Translations under genes and position numbers: made by a program
In this document: piece by piece, positions 54,235 to 61,536 of the stretch
Position numbering within the stretch: the stretch's first letter is position 1
Layout: each line of letters opens with the position of its first letter
Origin: Gemmobacter lutimaris
Lineage (GTDB): Bacteria > Pseudomonadota > Alphaproteobacteria > Rhodobacterales > Rhodobacteraceae
Assembly: GCF_003570715.1 (NCBI RefSeq)
Contig: NZ_QXXQ01000016.1
Span: forward strand, 23,209-87,208
DNA length: 64,000 bases
Direction of reading: 5' to 3'
Notes under the pieces: model-generated
What the model saw: only the letters and a program-made list of their open reading frames with translations
The model's database searches: none
What the model was told of the DNA's origin: nothing

Positions 54235-54668
54235 ACATCGGAGAAGCCGCCAAGCATTCGGGCGTTTCAGCCAAAATGATCCGCTACTATGAGCAGACTG
54301 GCTTGATCCCTTCAGCCGGGCGCACCGCATCGGGCTATCGCACCTATACCGGCACCGATGTCCAGATGCTGCGCTTCATCCGCCGCGCCCGCGATCTGGG
54401 GTTTCAGGTTGAAGCAATTGGCGAACTTCTGGCCCTTTGGCGGGACCGCAGCCGCCACAGCGCGGACGTCAAGCAACTGGCACAGGCCCAGATCGCTGGC
54501 CTGCGCCGCAAGATCGTGGAGATGGAAAGCATGGTCGCAACGCTTGACCATCTGGCGCAGGGTTGTTCCGGCGATGATCGGCCCGATTGCCCGATCCTGG
54601 CCGATCTGGAGGGGGAGGAATCACTCGTTGCTCCCGCCTGCCACAGCGGGCCGGGCTTCAATCGATAA
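54231..54668 (+). CDS. cueR: CueR, Cu(I)-responsive MerR family activator
   Basis: A 145-residue regulator: [22 protein letters not shown] winged helix and the C-x7-C copper loop CSGDDRPDC. It is co-transcribed with copA and would activate both CueR-type promoters in the 51588-51747 gap, forming an autoregulated copper response. Confidence 0.9.
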   Translation: MNIGEAAKHSGVSAKMIRYYEQTGLIPSAGRTASGYRTYTGTDVQMLRFIRRARDLGFQVEAIGELLALWRDRSRHSADVKQLAQAQIAGLRRKIVEMESMVATLDHLAQGCSGDDRPDCPILADLEGEESLVAPACHSGPGFNR

Positions 54669-54749
54669 CCGCGACGTCCCAGCCACTTGCCTTTGAGTGG
54701 CAGCGGGCCAAACTTCCTTTCAACTAATTGCATTCGCTGGAGAGAGCCA

Positions 54750-55223
54750 ATGACCCTCAATCGCCGCCATGTCCTGTCCGGGGCCGCCAGTCTGATCAGC
54801 CTTGGCATTCTGCCCGGCCAGACATTTGCCCAAGAGCTGGAGACAATCGAAGTCTTCAAGACGGCCACCTGTGGATGCTGTCACGACTGGATCGCGCATC
54901 TGCAAGACGCGGGCTTTGCCGTCGCGGCACAGGATCTGGAGTATGTCGCGCTCGCCGAACTGAAGCAGACGGCGGGGGTGCCAGATGCCCTTGTGTCCTG
55001 CCACACCGGCCGGATCGCTGGCTATGTCATCGAGGGCCATGTCCCCGCCGCCGACATCCGCCGACTGCTGGTCGAAAGACCCGACGCCATTGGTCTGTCG
55101 GTCCCAGGCATGCCCTTTGGCTCACCCGGAATGGGACCAGAAGACCAGCGCGAAGCCTATGACGTGATCCTGATCGGGCGCGACGGGGCGGCCAATGTGT
55201 TCGCGTCCTATCCGGCTGCCTGA
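54750..55223 (+). CDS. DUF411 periplasmic metal-binding protein, copy 2
   Basis: A 157-residue homologue of the protein at 50340: signal segment (LSGAASLISLGILPGQTFA), KTATCGCCHDWIAHL, SCHTGRIAGYVIEGHVPAA and VPGMPFGSPGMG. The ATG at 54750 follows GGAGAGAG. It likely belongs to the copA-cueR transcript. Confidence 0.88.
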   Translation: MTLNRRHVLSGAASLISLGILPGQTFAQELETIEVFKTATCGCCHDWIAHLQDAGFAVAAQDLEYVALAELKQTAGVPDALVSCHTGRIAGYVIEGHVPAADIRRLLVERPDAIGLSVPGMPFGSPGMGPEDQREAYDVILIGRDGAANVFASYPAA

Positions 55224-55288
55224 ACACGGTCAGGTCCGAAGCAGGCAAGAAGCCGAACGAAACCTGTCAGCGGCCTTTCGGGAACGAA

Positions 55289-55312
55289 AACGCCAACCCG
55301 AAGGCTGGCGTT
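55289..55312 (-). terminator. UUCG-tetraloop intrinsic terminator
   Basis: Minus-strand AACGCCAGCC-TTCG-GGTTGGCGTT with a following TT: ten pairs including one G-U and an UUCG loop. It ends the leftward transcript of the dicysteine peptide and, in the other sense, lies 65 bp after the DUF411 gene. Confidence 0.75.
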
Positions 55313-55336
55313 CCCCTTAGTTTGGTCAAGTGCGGA

Positions 55337-55462
55337 TCAGAAGCAGCACTCGAACATCGCAGCACAGCAGGCCATCAGATCACCGCAGCAATCCGAGGCC
55401 GCAAAGGCGGCGCCGCCAAAGGCGAGCAATACTGCCGCAGCAGCAAGTGTGGTTTTCATCAT
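55337..55462 (-). CDS. 41-residue exported peptide with three Cys-Cys pairs at heptad spacing
   Basis: Starts MMKTTLAAAAVLLAFGG with GGAGA five bases before the first ATG. A signal-peptidase I site after AFA (residue 21) leaves a mature peptide of 20 residues containing Cys25-26, Cys32-33 and Cys39-40, i.e. CC-X5-CC-X5-CC. As a helix this would align all six thiols along one face. Metal (most likely Cu(I)) binding is inferred from this and from the surrounding copper genes. It has its own terminator and follows the 106-residue protein gene by 36 bp on the same strand. No family recognised. Confidence 0.75.
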   Translation of the reverse strand: MMKTTLAAAAVLLAFGGAAFAASDCCGDLMACCAAMFECCF

Positions 55463-55498
55463 AGGTCTCCTTGATGAGGTTGAATTGGGAGTGTCATC

Positions 55499-55819
55499 TC
55501 AAACAAGGGATCGGGGGGGTGGCACATCCGGCTCTGTCAGGATGCCCGCGAACCGCGGGACCTTCGGGACGGGCAGAACGGATATCTTGCCGACAATGGC
55601 GGGTGTGGCCTGAACGCTGTATTGGAATGGAATACCGCAGGGTAAAACGCAGACGCCATCTTGGGTTTCCATGTCCATGCCTGCCATGGCGCAGTCGGTC
55701 TGACCCGTTGGGCAATAGTTGGAGCTCAACATCACAAGCCCGAGGCCGACCATGATGGCGCAGGCCCGCAATACGCGGGCGAAAAAGTTCAGCGCATGCG
55801 CAATCAGACCGATGTTCAT
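55499..55819 (-). CDS. 106-residue Cys/Met-containing membrane-anchored protein
   Basis: Unrecognised protein. The N-terminal span (ALNFFARVLRACAIMVGLGL) is followed by a short outer part with four cysteines and several methionines: NYCPTGQTDCAMAGMDMETQ then DGVCVLPCG, and a Pro-rich tail. The Cys/Met pattern suits a periplasmic copper ligand protein. It probably shares a transcript with the dicysteine peptide. No known domain seen; a spurious frame remains possible. Confidence 0.5.
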   Translation of the reverse strand: MNIGLIAHALNFFARVLRACAIMVGLGLVMLSSNYCPTGQTDCAMAGMDMETQDGVCVLPCGIPFQYSVQATPAIVGKISVLPVPKVPRFAGILTEPDVPPPRSLV

Positions 55820-56096
55820 CGATAGAAAGTCATCGGAAGCCGCTTCGGAAACAATTCACAAAGCTGACATTCGGGCAGGGAAGCGAACTACCTGCGCGGC
55901 AGAAACTGTCACCAAATCCCTCTGTGAAAGACCGCAACGGTAGAAAAGGCGTTTTGGACACTGCCACTACGTCAAAATGATCCGCAGATCGTGGCGACAT
56001 TTAGGACCTCGGGATCATGGGGAACGTTTATGATCTTAGAGATATATTGACAAATAATGATCCAGAGAACATTTTGCCTCTAAAGGGGTCAGATAA
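55820..56096. other. promoter region upstream of hipB and the Cys-peptide operon
   Basis: No gene. It contains a TTGACA at 56048-56053 close to hipB and AT-rich sequence around 56030-56060, likely the hip promoter/operator; I could not define HipB boxes. Confidence 0.4.
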
Positions 56097-56348
56097 ATGG
56101 ATCAGATCGCGCGCACTACGAAGGATCTCGGCAACGTCTTGCGCAAGGCGCGCAAGGCGCGGAACTTGACGCAGGCCGACCTTGCTACACTCGCAGGCAT
56201 CTGGCAGCGCACAGTCTCCAACATCGAGACCAGCGCCAGCGGAGCAAAGGTCGACACGATCTTCGATCTGCTCGCGGCCCTCGATCTTGAGCTGCACATC
56301 GTCCCCCGCAGCAAGATGACGCTTGGCGATCTTGAGGACATTTTCTGA
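56097..56348 (+). CDS. hipB: HipB-type antitoxin (Xre helix-turn-helix)
   Basis: An 83-residue Xre-type DNA-binding protein: LGNVLRKARKARNLTQADLA and TLAGIWQRTVSNIETSASG form the helix-turn-helix. It neutralises HipA and represses the operon. Its stop overlaps the hipA start by one base. Confidence 0.9.
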   Translation: MDQIARTTKDLGNVLRKARKARNLTQADLATLAGIWQRTVSNIETSASGAKVDTIFDLLAALDLELHIVPRSKMTLGDLEDIF

Positions 56349-57661
56349 TGGGGCGCAAGCGCGCCTATGCCCCGCTCGACGTCTACATGAACCGCCGCAA
56401 GGTGGGGCAGTATTTCCGTGACCCGGACGGAGCCTTTTCCTTCACCTATGCCCCGGAGTGGCTGGCTTGGGAAAACACCCTGCCGATCTCACGCTCCTTG
56501 CCCCTGCGGGCCGAGCGGTATGTCGGCCAACCAGTTATAGCTGTCTTCGAGAACCTCCTGCCGGACAGTGACGATATCCGTCGGCGTGTGGCCGAGCGGG
56601 TCGGGGCGGATGGTGTTGATTCCTTCAGCCTTCTGGCCCGGATCGGGCGTGACTGCGTCGGCGCGCTGCAATTCCTCGCCGAGGGGGAAGAGCCAGGGGA
56701 TAACCGGGTGCTAACGGGAGAGCCGCTGAGCGACGACCAGATCGCTGCGATGCTCAAGGATCTTGGCCGTACGCCACTTGGTATCCGGGCCGAGCGGGAT
56801 TTCCGGATTTCAGTCGCTGGCGCACAGGAAAAGACCGCACTTCTGTTCCATGATGGTCAGTGGGTTGAGCCAACCGGCACGACGCCAACCACCCATATCC
56901 TGAAGCCCGCGATCGGCGCTTTGCCTAATGGCATGGATCTGACCGACAGCGTCGAGAATGAGCATTTCTGCATGAGCCTGATGGCCGCGTTCGGCCTGCC
57001 CGTCGCTCACACTGAGATGGTCACTTTCGCAGGTACCAAGGTGCTGGTCATCGAGCGTTTCGACCGGCTGCGCGCGCGGGACGGTCGGCTGATCCGCCTG
57101 CCTCAGGAGGATTGCTGCCAAGCGTTATCCGTCCCGCCGACCCGGAAGTACCAGAGCGAGGGCGGTCCCGGAATCGTTGAGATCTGCGGCCTGCTTCAGG
57201 GTAGTGACGAGCCGCTGCGCGACCGGGCGAACTTCCTGAAGGCCAACATTCTGTTCTGGTTGATCGGGGCCACAGATGGACATGCCAAGAACTTCAGCAT
57301 CGCGCTGATGCCCGGCGGCCGCTTCGTCATGACGCCCCTTTACGATGTGTTGACCGTCCAGCCTTCGCTGGATGCCGGGCAGCTTCAGGCCAAGGACATG
57401 AGACTTGCGATGCGTGCCGGGAAAAGCTGCCACTACAAGGTCTCCGAAATCCAGGGTCGCCATTTCGTCGAGACCGGTCTGGCTGCCGGGTTTTCCCGTG
57501 AACAGGTCGCGCATATCTTCACGGACATCCACACGAAAGCGGAGCACGCATTTGCGACGGCGCTTGCTGACATGCCGGTCAGTTTCCCTGAGGCACTGTT
57601 CGCCTCTGTGAAGCAAGGCTTTGAACAACGGATACTGCGTCTTCGGCCCGCAGCCGACTAG
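56348..57661 (+). CDS. hipA: HipA-type serine/threonine kinase toxin
   Basis: A 437-residue kinase of the HipBA type II system. N-terminal HipA_N subdomain, then the Gly/Ser loop ISVAGAQEKTALLF, ATP-binding Lys in THILKP, catalytic segment ATDGHAKNFS with Asp310 (E. coli Asp309) and metal-binding LYDVL. HipA phosphorylates glutamyl-tRNA synthetase and halts growth. Located next to conjugation genes, it probably stabilises the replicon. Confidence 0.93.
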   Translation: MGRKRAYAPLDVYMNRRKVGQYFRDPDGAFSFTYAPEWLAWENTLPISRSLPLRAERYVGQPVIAVFENLLPDSDDIRRRVAERVGADGVDSFSLLARIGRDCVGALQFLAEGEEPGDNRVLTGEPLSDDQIAAMLKDLGRTPLGIRAERDFRISVAGAQEKTALLFHDGQWVEPTGTTPTTHILKPAIGALPNGMDLTDSVENEHFCMSLMAAFGLPVAHTEMVTFAGTKVLVIERFDRLRARDGRLIRLPQEDCCQALSVPPTRKYQSEGGPGIVEICGLLQGSDEPLRDRANFLKANILFWLIGATDGHAKNFSIALMPGGRFVMTPLYDVLTVQPSLDAGQLQAKDMRLAMRAGKSCHYKVSEIQGRHFVETGLAAGFSREQVAHIFTDIHTKAEHAFATALADMPVSFPEALFASVKQGFEQRILRLRPAAD

Positions 57662-57690
57662 CCGATTGGCGCATCCAGAAAGCCTTGGCC

Positions 57691-58536
57691 TCAACGGGGA
57701 ATCTCCCCGGCCAATATAGCCCTTCCATGGACCGCCAGGATTGCAGCGAACTTGGGACATCCGAACTTTCGGACGACATCGACGACCCGAGCATCATAGG
57801 CAGCCTGACCGATCAGCCGGCACAGATCCGATGCATGGAACTGCCGGTTGGCGCTTGGTGCCGCCCGGATCTGATCGTGAAGCTCTTGCGCCTTCGGGTC
57901 AGCCGGATGCTGCGGCACCAGCGCTGCTGAGGGCGACGGAGCCGTGCTTGACGAGCCGGTCCGCCAACGGCGCATGAAGCCGAGCAAGTATCCAGCCGGA
58001 ACGCGGGCATTGCCGCGAGCACGGTTGAAGGCAAGGAACCGCTCCCAGATCGCCTGCGTGTCGACGTTCCAGCATGGCAATGCCGTCTTCGCTGCCTTGA
58101 TCAGTTCGGCCCAACATGTTCGGAATACGTTGGGGGCTTCATCGATGTTGATATGCCCTGAGAATATAGTTTTGTGAGAATCTTCTCTAGATAGTGATGT
58201 GTCGTCTCCCTTTGACACGACATCGTGGGGGCCGTCGTTGTGATCAAAGGCTGCAAAGCGGAAGAGCCAGGGCGCGAACTTGCCGTTCCGCTTCCAGCGG
58301 ACCAGTGCAAGGCTGGACGCCGCGAGCTCGACTAGGAGCGCCGACAGATGCTGCCGCGAAACCCCCATCTTCCCAGCGAGATGCGCCAGCGTGAACGCGG
58401 CCGTGCCTCGCTCGAGCCCGTTGTAACCGTCCTTCCAGGCGATCCCATCGAGGATGATCGTCGCGAGCTTATGAGCCGCCGTGGAGAGGGGGGTTTCGGT
58501 GATGCGGCGCAGGATGGCGCCGGTCGTTAGTTTCAT
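57691..58536 (-). CDS. putative winged-helix plasmid protein of unknown function
   Basis: About 281 residues, convergent with hipA. The N-terminal 110 residues look like a winged helix (GTAAFTLAHLAGKMGVSRQH then LSALLVELAASSLALVRWKR); the rest is helical with a Pro/Ser linker. The fold and place suggest a replication- or transfer-associated DNA-binding protein, but I recognise no named family. ATG at 58536 is preferred to an upstream extension to 58626. Confidence 0.65.
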   Translation of the reverse strand: MKLTTGAILRRITETPLSTAAHKLATIILDGIAWKDGYNGLERGTAAFTLAHLAGKMGVSRQHLSALLVELAASSLALVRWKRNGKFAPWLFRFAAFDHNDGPHDVVSKGDDTSLSREDSHKTIFSGHINIDEAPNVFRTCWAELIKAAKTALPCWNVDTQAIWERFLAFNRARGNARVPAGYLLGFMRRWRTGSSSTAPSPSAALVPQHPADPKAQELHDQIRAAPSANRQFHASDLCRLIGQAAYDARVVDVVRKFGCPKFAAILAVHGRAILAGEIPR

Positions 58537-58752
58537 GATGTGTCGTTCCGTCTTGGTAAGACACCAGACCGTAAGGCGTGCAAAATTTCGTCCCGGCATA
58601 GGTATTTGCCGGTTGAACGGACCCAAAGCTCGCGCTAAATTCCCACTACCACGAGGAAATCAGTGCGGCGTCGGGCCTATGGTCTGGCGTCGTTTCTGTT
58701 TCTGGGGATCCGGTCTTTCGATCGTTTCGAGGGAGGGCGGTCGTTCAGGTTC

Positions 58753-59391
58753 TCAGTAGTGAACCTCTTCGTGTCCGTAGCTGCCTTCATAGTCCCGCCA
58801 CTCGACGAAGACCGACCGGTGCCAATAGTTGCGACAGTCCGCCGGCACGGCGAGGTCTGACGCGGTGGGAACTGCAGAGACACTGCTCCGACGACGGCTG
58901 TAGTCGCCCTGATCGCCGTAACTTCCCGAGTAGACTGTTCCCCAACTGTTGCAGTCGCCATCAGAGCTGCGCCGCTGCTGATAGGTGATCTCGAACACGC
59001 GGATCGAGCGGACGAAGTCAAACGCCGGATCGGAAATATCGACATCTGCCCGATCCTGGACAAGCTGAAGTGCCAGAGGTGTTTCCGGGACCGAGACGAG
59101 CGGTACAGGCCCACCGCGGAGAGCGATGTCGAACAGGCGCTCAATCGGTTTCGCCTCGCCGTGGAAACTCGCCCGCATCGGACAGTTCCAGATCTGCAGC
59201 GGCGGTTCAATCGGCCAAGGCGTGATGCGACGGATGAACACCGCGCGAGCATGGGCGCATTCGGCAGATGCGGGCCAGCCTCCGGCAAGGCACAAGAGGA
59301 TCGCACAATCGACTGGGTAGGCGGCTGCCGGTTTGATGGTCGCGGTAGAGAGGCCAAGACCAAGGAGCAGGGCAGGGAGAAGAGATTTCAC
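58753..59391 (-). CDS. TrbM/KikA-like secreted conjugation protein
   Basis: A 212-residue exported protein: signal segment LLPALLLGLGLSTATIKPAAA, then a Cys-rich core YPVDCAILLCLAGGWPASAE followed by CAHARAVFIRRITPWPIEPP, which resembles the TrbM/KikA/MpfK family of mating-pair proteins, and a Tyr/Ser-rich tail. GTG start overlaps the stop of the upstream gene. It is divergent from the virB genes. Confidence 0.6.
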   Translation of the reverse strand: MKSLLPALLLGLGLSTATIKPAAAYPVDCAILLCLAGGWPASAECAHARAVFIRRITPWPIEPPLQIWNCPMRASFHGEAKPIERLFDIALRGGPVPLVSVPETPLALQLVQDRADVDISDPAFDFVRSIRVFEITYQQRRSSDGDCNSWGTVYSGSYGDQGDYSRRRSSVSAVPTASDLAVPADCRNYWHRSVFVEWRDYEGSYGHEEVHY

Positions 59392-59696
59392 GGGAGGTCC
59401 TTCTGGGCTGGGGGTATGTTGAGGAAGGCTGAATAGGTCTCGGTGGCCACGTGAGCTTCGGACAATGCGCGGCTGCGTTCAGCGTCGAGACAGGCGATGT
59501 GGTTGCTCAGATCCGCGAAATACGCCTCGAACTCGGCCGCGATTTCTGCACGGTATTCGGAGAGAACCGCCTCGGGCAGGTCGGTGATCGGCACTTCTGG
59601 TGCGAGGCAGCGAATCACCTCTGGTTGTGCGAGGACTGCGGAGCACACGAACGAGGTCACAACGAACGCGGCCAGAAGACGCTCTCGTCTGCGCAT
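59388..59696 (-). CDS. small secreted protein in the transfer region
   Basis: A 102-residue protein with signal segment LLAAFVVTSFVCSAVLA and a helical mature part with two Cys (EVIRCLAPEV, NHIACLDAERS), perhaps one disulfide. Not recognised. Coupled to the TrbM-like gene by a four-base overlap. The ATG at 59696 is used; the frame extends upstream to 59846 without conservation. Confidence 0.6.
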   Translation of the reverse strand: MRRRERLLAAFVVTSFVCSAVLAQPEVIRCLAPEVPITDLPEAVLSEYRAEIAAEFEAYFADLSNHIACLDAERSRALSEAHVATETYSAFLNIPPAQKDLP

Positions 59697-59987
59697 CGGA
59701 AGCGCCAATCCGGCCCACGAACTCGCTCCGGGAATCCGCAAAACCGCCAATATTTCTTGGACTTTTCTCAACGAAGGCGTCTCATTTTTTAGCTCCATTT
59801 TCAGGCGGACCGACAGGTGCTGCTGTCCGTTCAGCCCGTAGGCCACAACAACCGCAAGTTAGGTCATGCGTCCCTCTTTCATCGTGTTTGTCATTTTTGT
59901 ATTGAATACGCCATACTTTCTGTTAGGCATCGCATCACAAAGAAATCTGCGATACAACGTTCCCAACAGATGATCCGAGGGGACCCC
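59697..59987. other. divergent promoter region of the virB locus
   Basis: Holds no convincing gene. AT-rich sequence at 59880-59950 likely contains the promoter for the rightward virB operon. Confidence 0.4.
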
Positions 59988-60326
59988 ATGAATACCAAAC
60001 GGCGCGCATTGCCTGTCTTGCTGGAACGTGACTTCCGCAAGCTGGCCGCTACCGAAGGAGCGACTGTTGAGATCGAGTGTGTTTCTGCGCCCAACCCCGA
60101 CGAGCGGTTCTCGGGGGAATGGCTGTTCTATGTTGTCAGCCCGTTGGGCGAGCGTTTTCTCCTTGTCACAGCTCTTGCGCGGGAACGCATTGTCAACTCG
60201 CCAATCGGCATGTTCGGGCTCGCTTTTGGCAAACTCAACCTCGACCATCTCGACGTGCCTGCTGTCGCTGGCGCTGTCTCTACTGGCATGCGGAGCCTCT
60301 CAGGCGGAAGTGATCCGCTGGAATGA
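59988..60326 (+). CDS. small protein of unknown function preceding virB1
   Basis: A 112-residue soluble protein ([38 protein letters not shown]). No signal sequence or known domain. GAGGGGAC lies before its ATG. First gene of the virB transcript, so probably conjugation-related. Confidence 0.6.
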   Translation: MNTKRRALPVLLERDFRKLAATEGATVEIECVSAPNPDERFSGEWLFYVVSPLGERFLLVTALARERIVNSPIGMFGLAFGKLNLDHLDVPAVAGAVSTGMRSLSGGSDPLE

Positions 60327-60933
60327 GCCGGAAGGGCAGGGCGGTGACGTTCAGCTCGCCGCACTTGATACATCTGTTCTGCGCTATGACGGTCAGGGGC
60401 AGCTGATTGTACCGCTCCGCCCTGATCAGGGTGAACAAGAGACCCGGGAAGGGGAGGGGGCTGAGGCCGCCGCCGACGTATCCTACAGCACCAAAGGGGT
60501 TACAGCCCCACGCGATGTCCTGCCGTCCATCCGGCTGATTGCCACCCGCTATCAGGACCATCCGGCCTTGGCGCGGCTTGAGCTTTCGCCTGCCGAATGG
60601 TCGGCCTTTTTCCAGGCGATGATCAAGGTTGAAAGCAACTACACCCAAGGGGCGATCAGCCATGCAGGTGCCCTCGGCCTTGCGCAACTGATGCCCGGGA
60701 CGGCTGACTACCTGAATGTTGATCCTGCCGACCCCATCGAAAACCTCGACGGGGGCGCGCGCTATCTTCTGGAACAAATGGCCGCCTTCGGCAGCCTGGA
60801 GCTTGCCCTTGCCGCCTACAACGCTGGCCCCGAGGCCGTGCGCAAATACGACGGCGTGCCACCCTATGCCGAGACCCAATCCCACATCGTGAAGGTGATG
60901 GCGGTCTATGACCGCATCCTCACCGAGCTCTGA
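60226..60933 (+). CDS. virB1: VirB1-type lytic transglycosylase
   Basis: Periplasmic muramidase of about 235 residues that opens peptidoglycan for the secretion channel. Signal segment [17 protein letters not shown] (possible lipobox LLAC); SLT domain with catalytic Glu in [20 protein letters not shown], then LAQLMPGTA and [12 protein letters not shown]. No ATG exists before the signal; the TTG at 60226 is the likeliest start, which would overlap the previous gene by 101 bp, so the start is uncertain. Confidence 0.85.
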   Translation: MANSTSTISTCLLSLALSLLACGASQAEVIRWNEPEGQGGDVQLAALDTSVLRYDGQGQLIVPLRPDQGEQETREGEGAEAAADVSYSTKGVTAPRDVLPSIRLIATRYQDHPALARLELSPAEWSAFFQAMIKVESNYTQGAISHAGALGLAQLMPGTADYLNVDPADPIENLDGGARYLLEQMAAFGSLELALAAYNAGPEAVRKYDGVPPYAETQSHIVKVMAVYDRILTEL

Positions 60934-60954
60934 ACCTGGAAGGATAAACCCCTC

Positions 60955-61254
60955 ATGCGTAACCAACACGTGGCTCTTCTGGGCCTGACCCTTTGCACCC
61001 TTTTTCTGGCGCAGACGGAGCCTGCGCTGGCGCAGGTGGTCTTCACCAAGGCCGAAACCGTCGCGACCGGTGTTCTGGCCTCGTTCCGGGGCACCCTTGC
61101 GACAGCCTTCTTCGGCATCGCCTTTGTGGTGACCGGGTTCCTCGCGGCCTTTAACCGCATCTCCTGGGCCTGGGTGGCACTGGTCGTGGTCGGTGCCTTC
61201 CTCGTCTTCGCCGGCCCCGCCATCGTCGCCAACCTGCGCTCGTCCTTCAGCTGA
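60955..61254 (+). CDS. virB2: VirB2-type major pilin
   Basis: A 99-residue TrbC/VirB2 prepilin: long signal ending PALAQ and two spans (TLATAFFGIAFVVTGFLAAF and WVALVVVGAFLVFAGPAIVA). Forms the conjugative pilus. Follows virB1 by 21 bp. Confidence 0.9.
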   Translation: MRNQHVALLGLTLCTLFLAQTEPALAQVVFTKAETVATGVLASFRGTLATAFFGIAFVVTGFLAAFNRISWAWVALVVVGAFLVFAGPAIVANLRSSFS

Positions 61255-61269
61255 AGCAGGGCAGGAACC

Positions 61270-61536
61270 ATGGAGAAAAGCGCGGTCATTCTCGGGCTCT
61301 CGCGGCAAGCCAAGTTTCTTGGCCTGCCGATGCCCTATGCCATGGCAGTGGGAGCGATGACCGTGCTGCCCTTCATCTTGTTCAAGCCAGTCTGGTGGTT
61401 CTTGACCGCACCGATCTGGTACGGGCTGGCGCGCGTGGCCACCAAGGTGAACCCGAACGGACATCATGTCTTTGCTGTCATGATGCAGGTGACGCCGATG
61501 GCCATCCTGCGGAAGGAGCGGCGTCATGTTTCTTGA
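61270..61536 (+). CDS. virB3: VirB3-type channel protein
   Basis: An 88-residue inner-membrane protein with a hairpin of two spans (YAMAVGAMTVLPFILFKPVW). It assembles with VirB4 and VirB6. Overlaps virB4 by 11 bp. Confidence 0.9.
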   Translation: MEKSAVILGLSRQAKFLGLPMPYAMAVGAMTVLPFILFKPVWWFLTAPIWYGLARVATKVNPNGHHVFAVMMQVTPMAILRKERRHVS

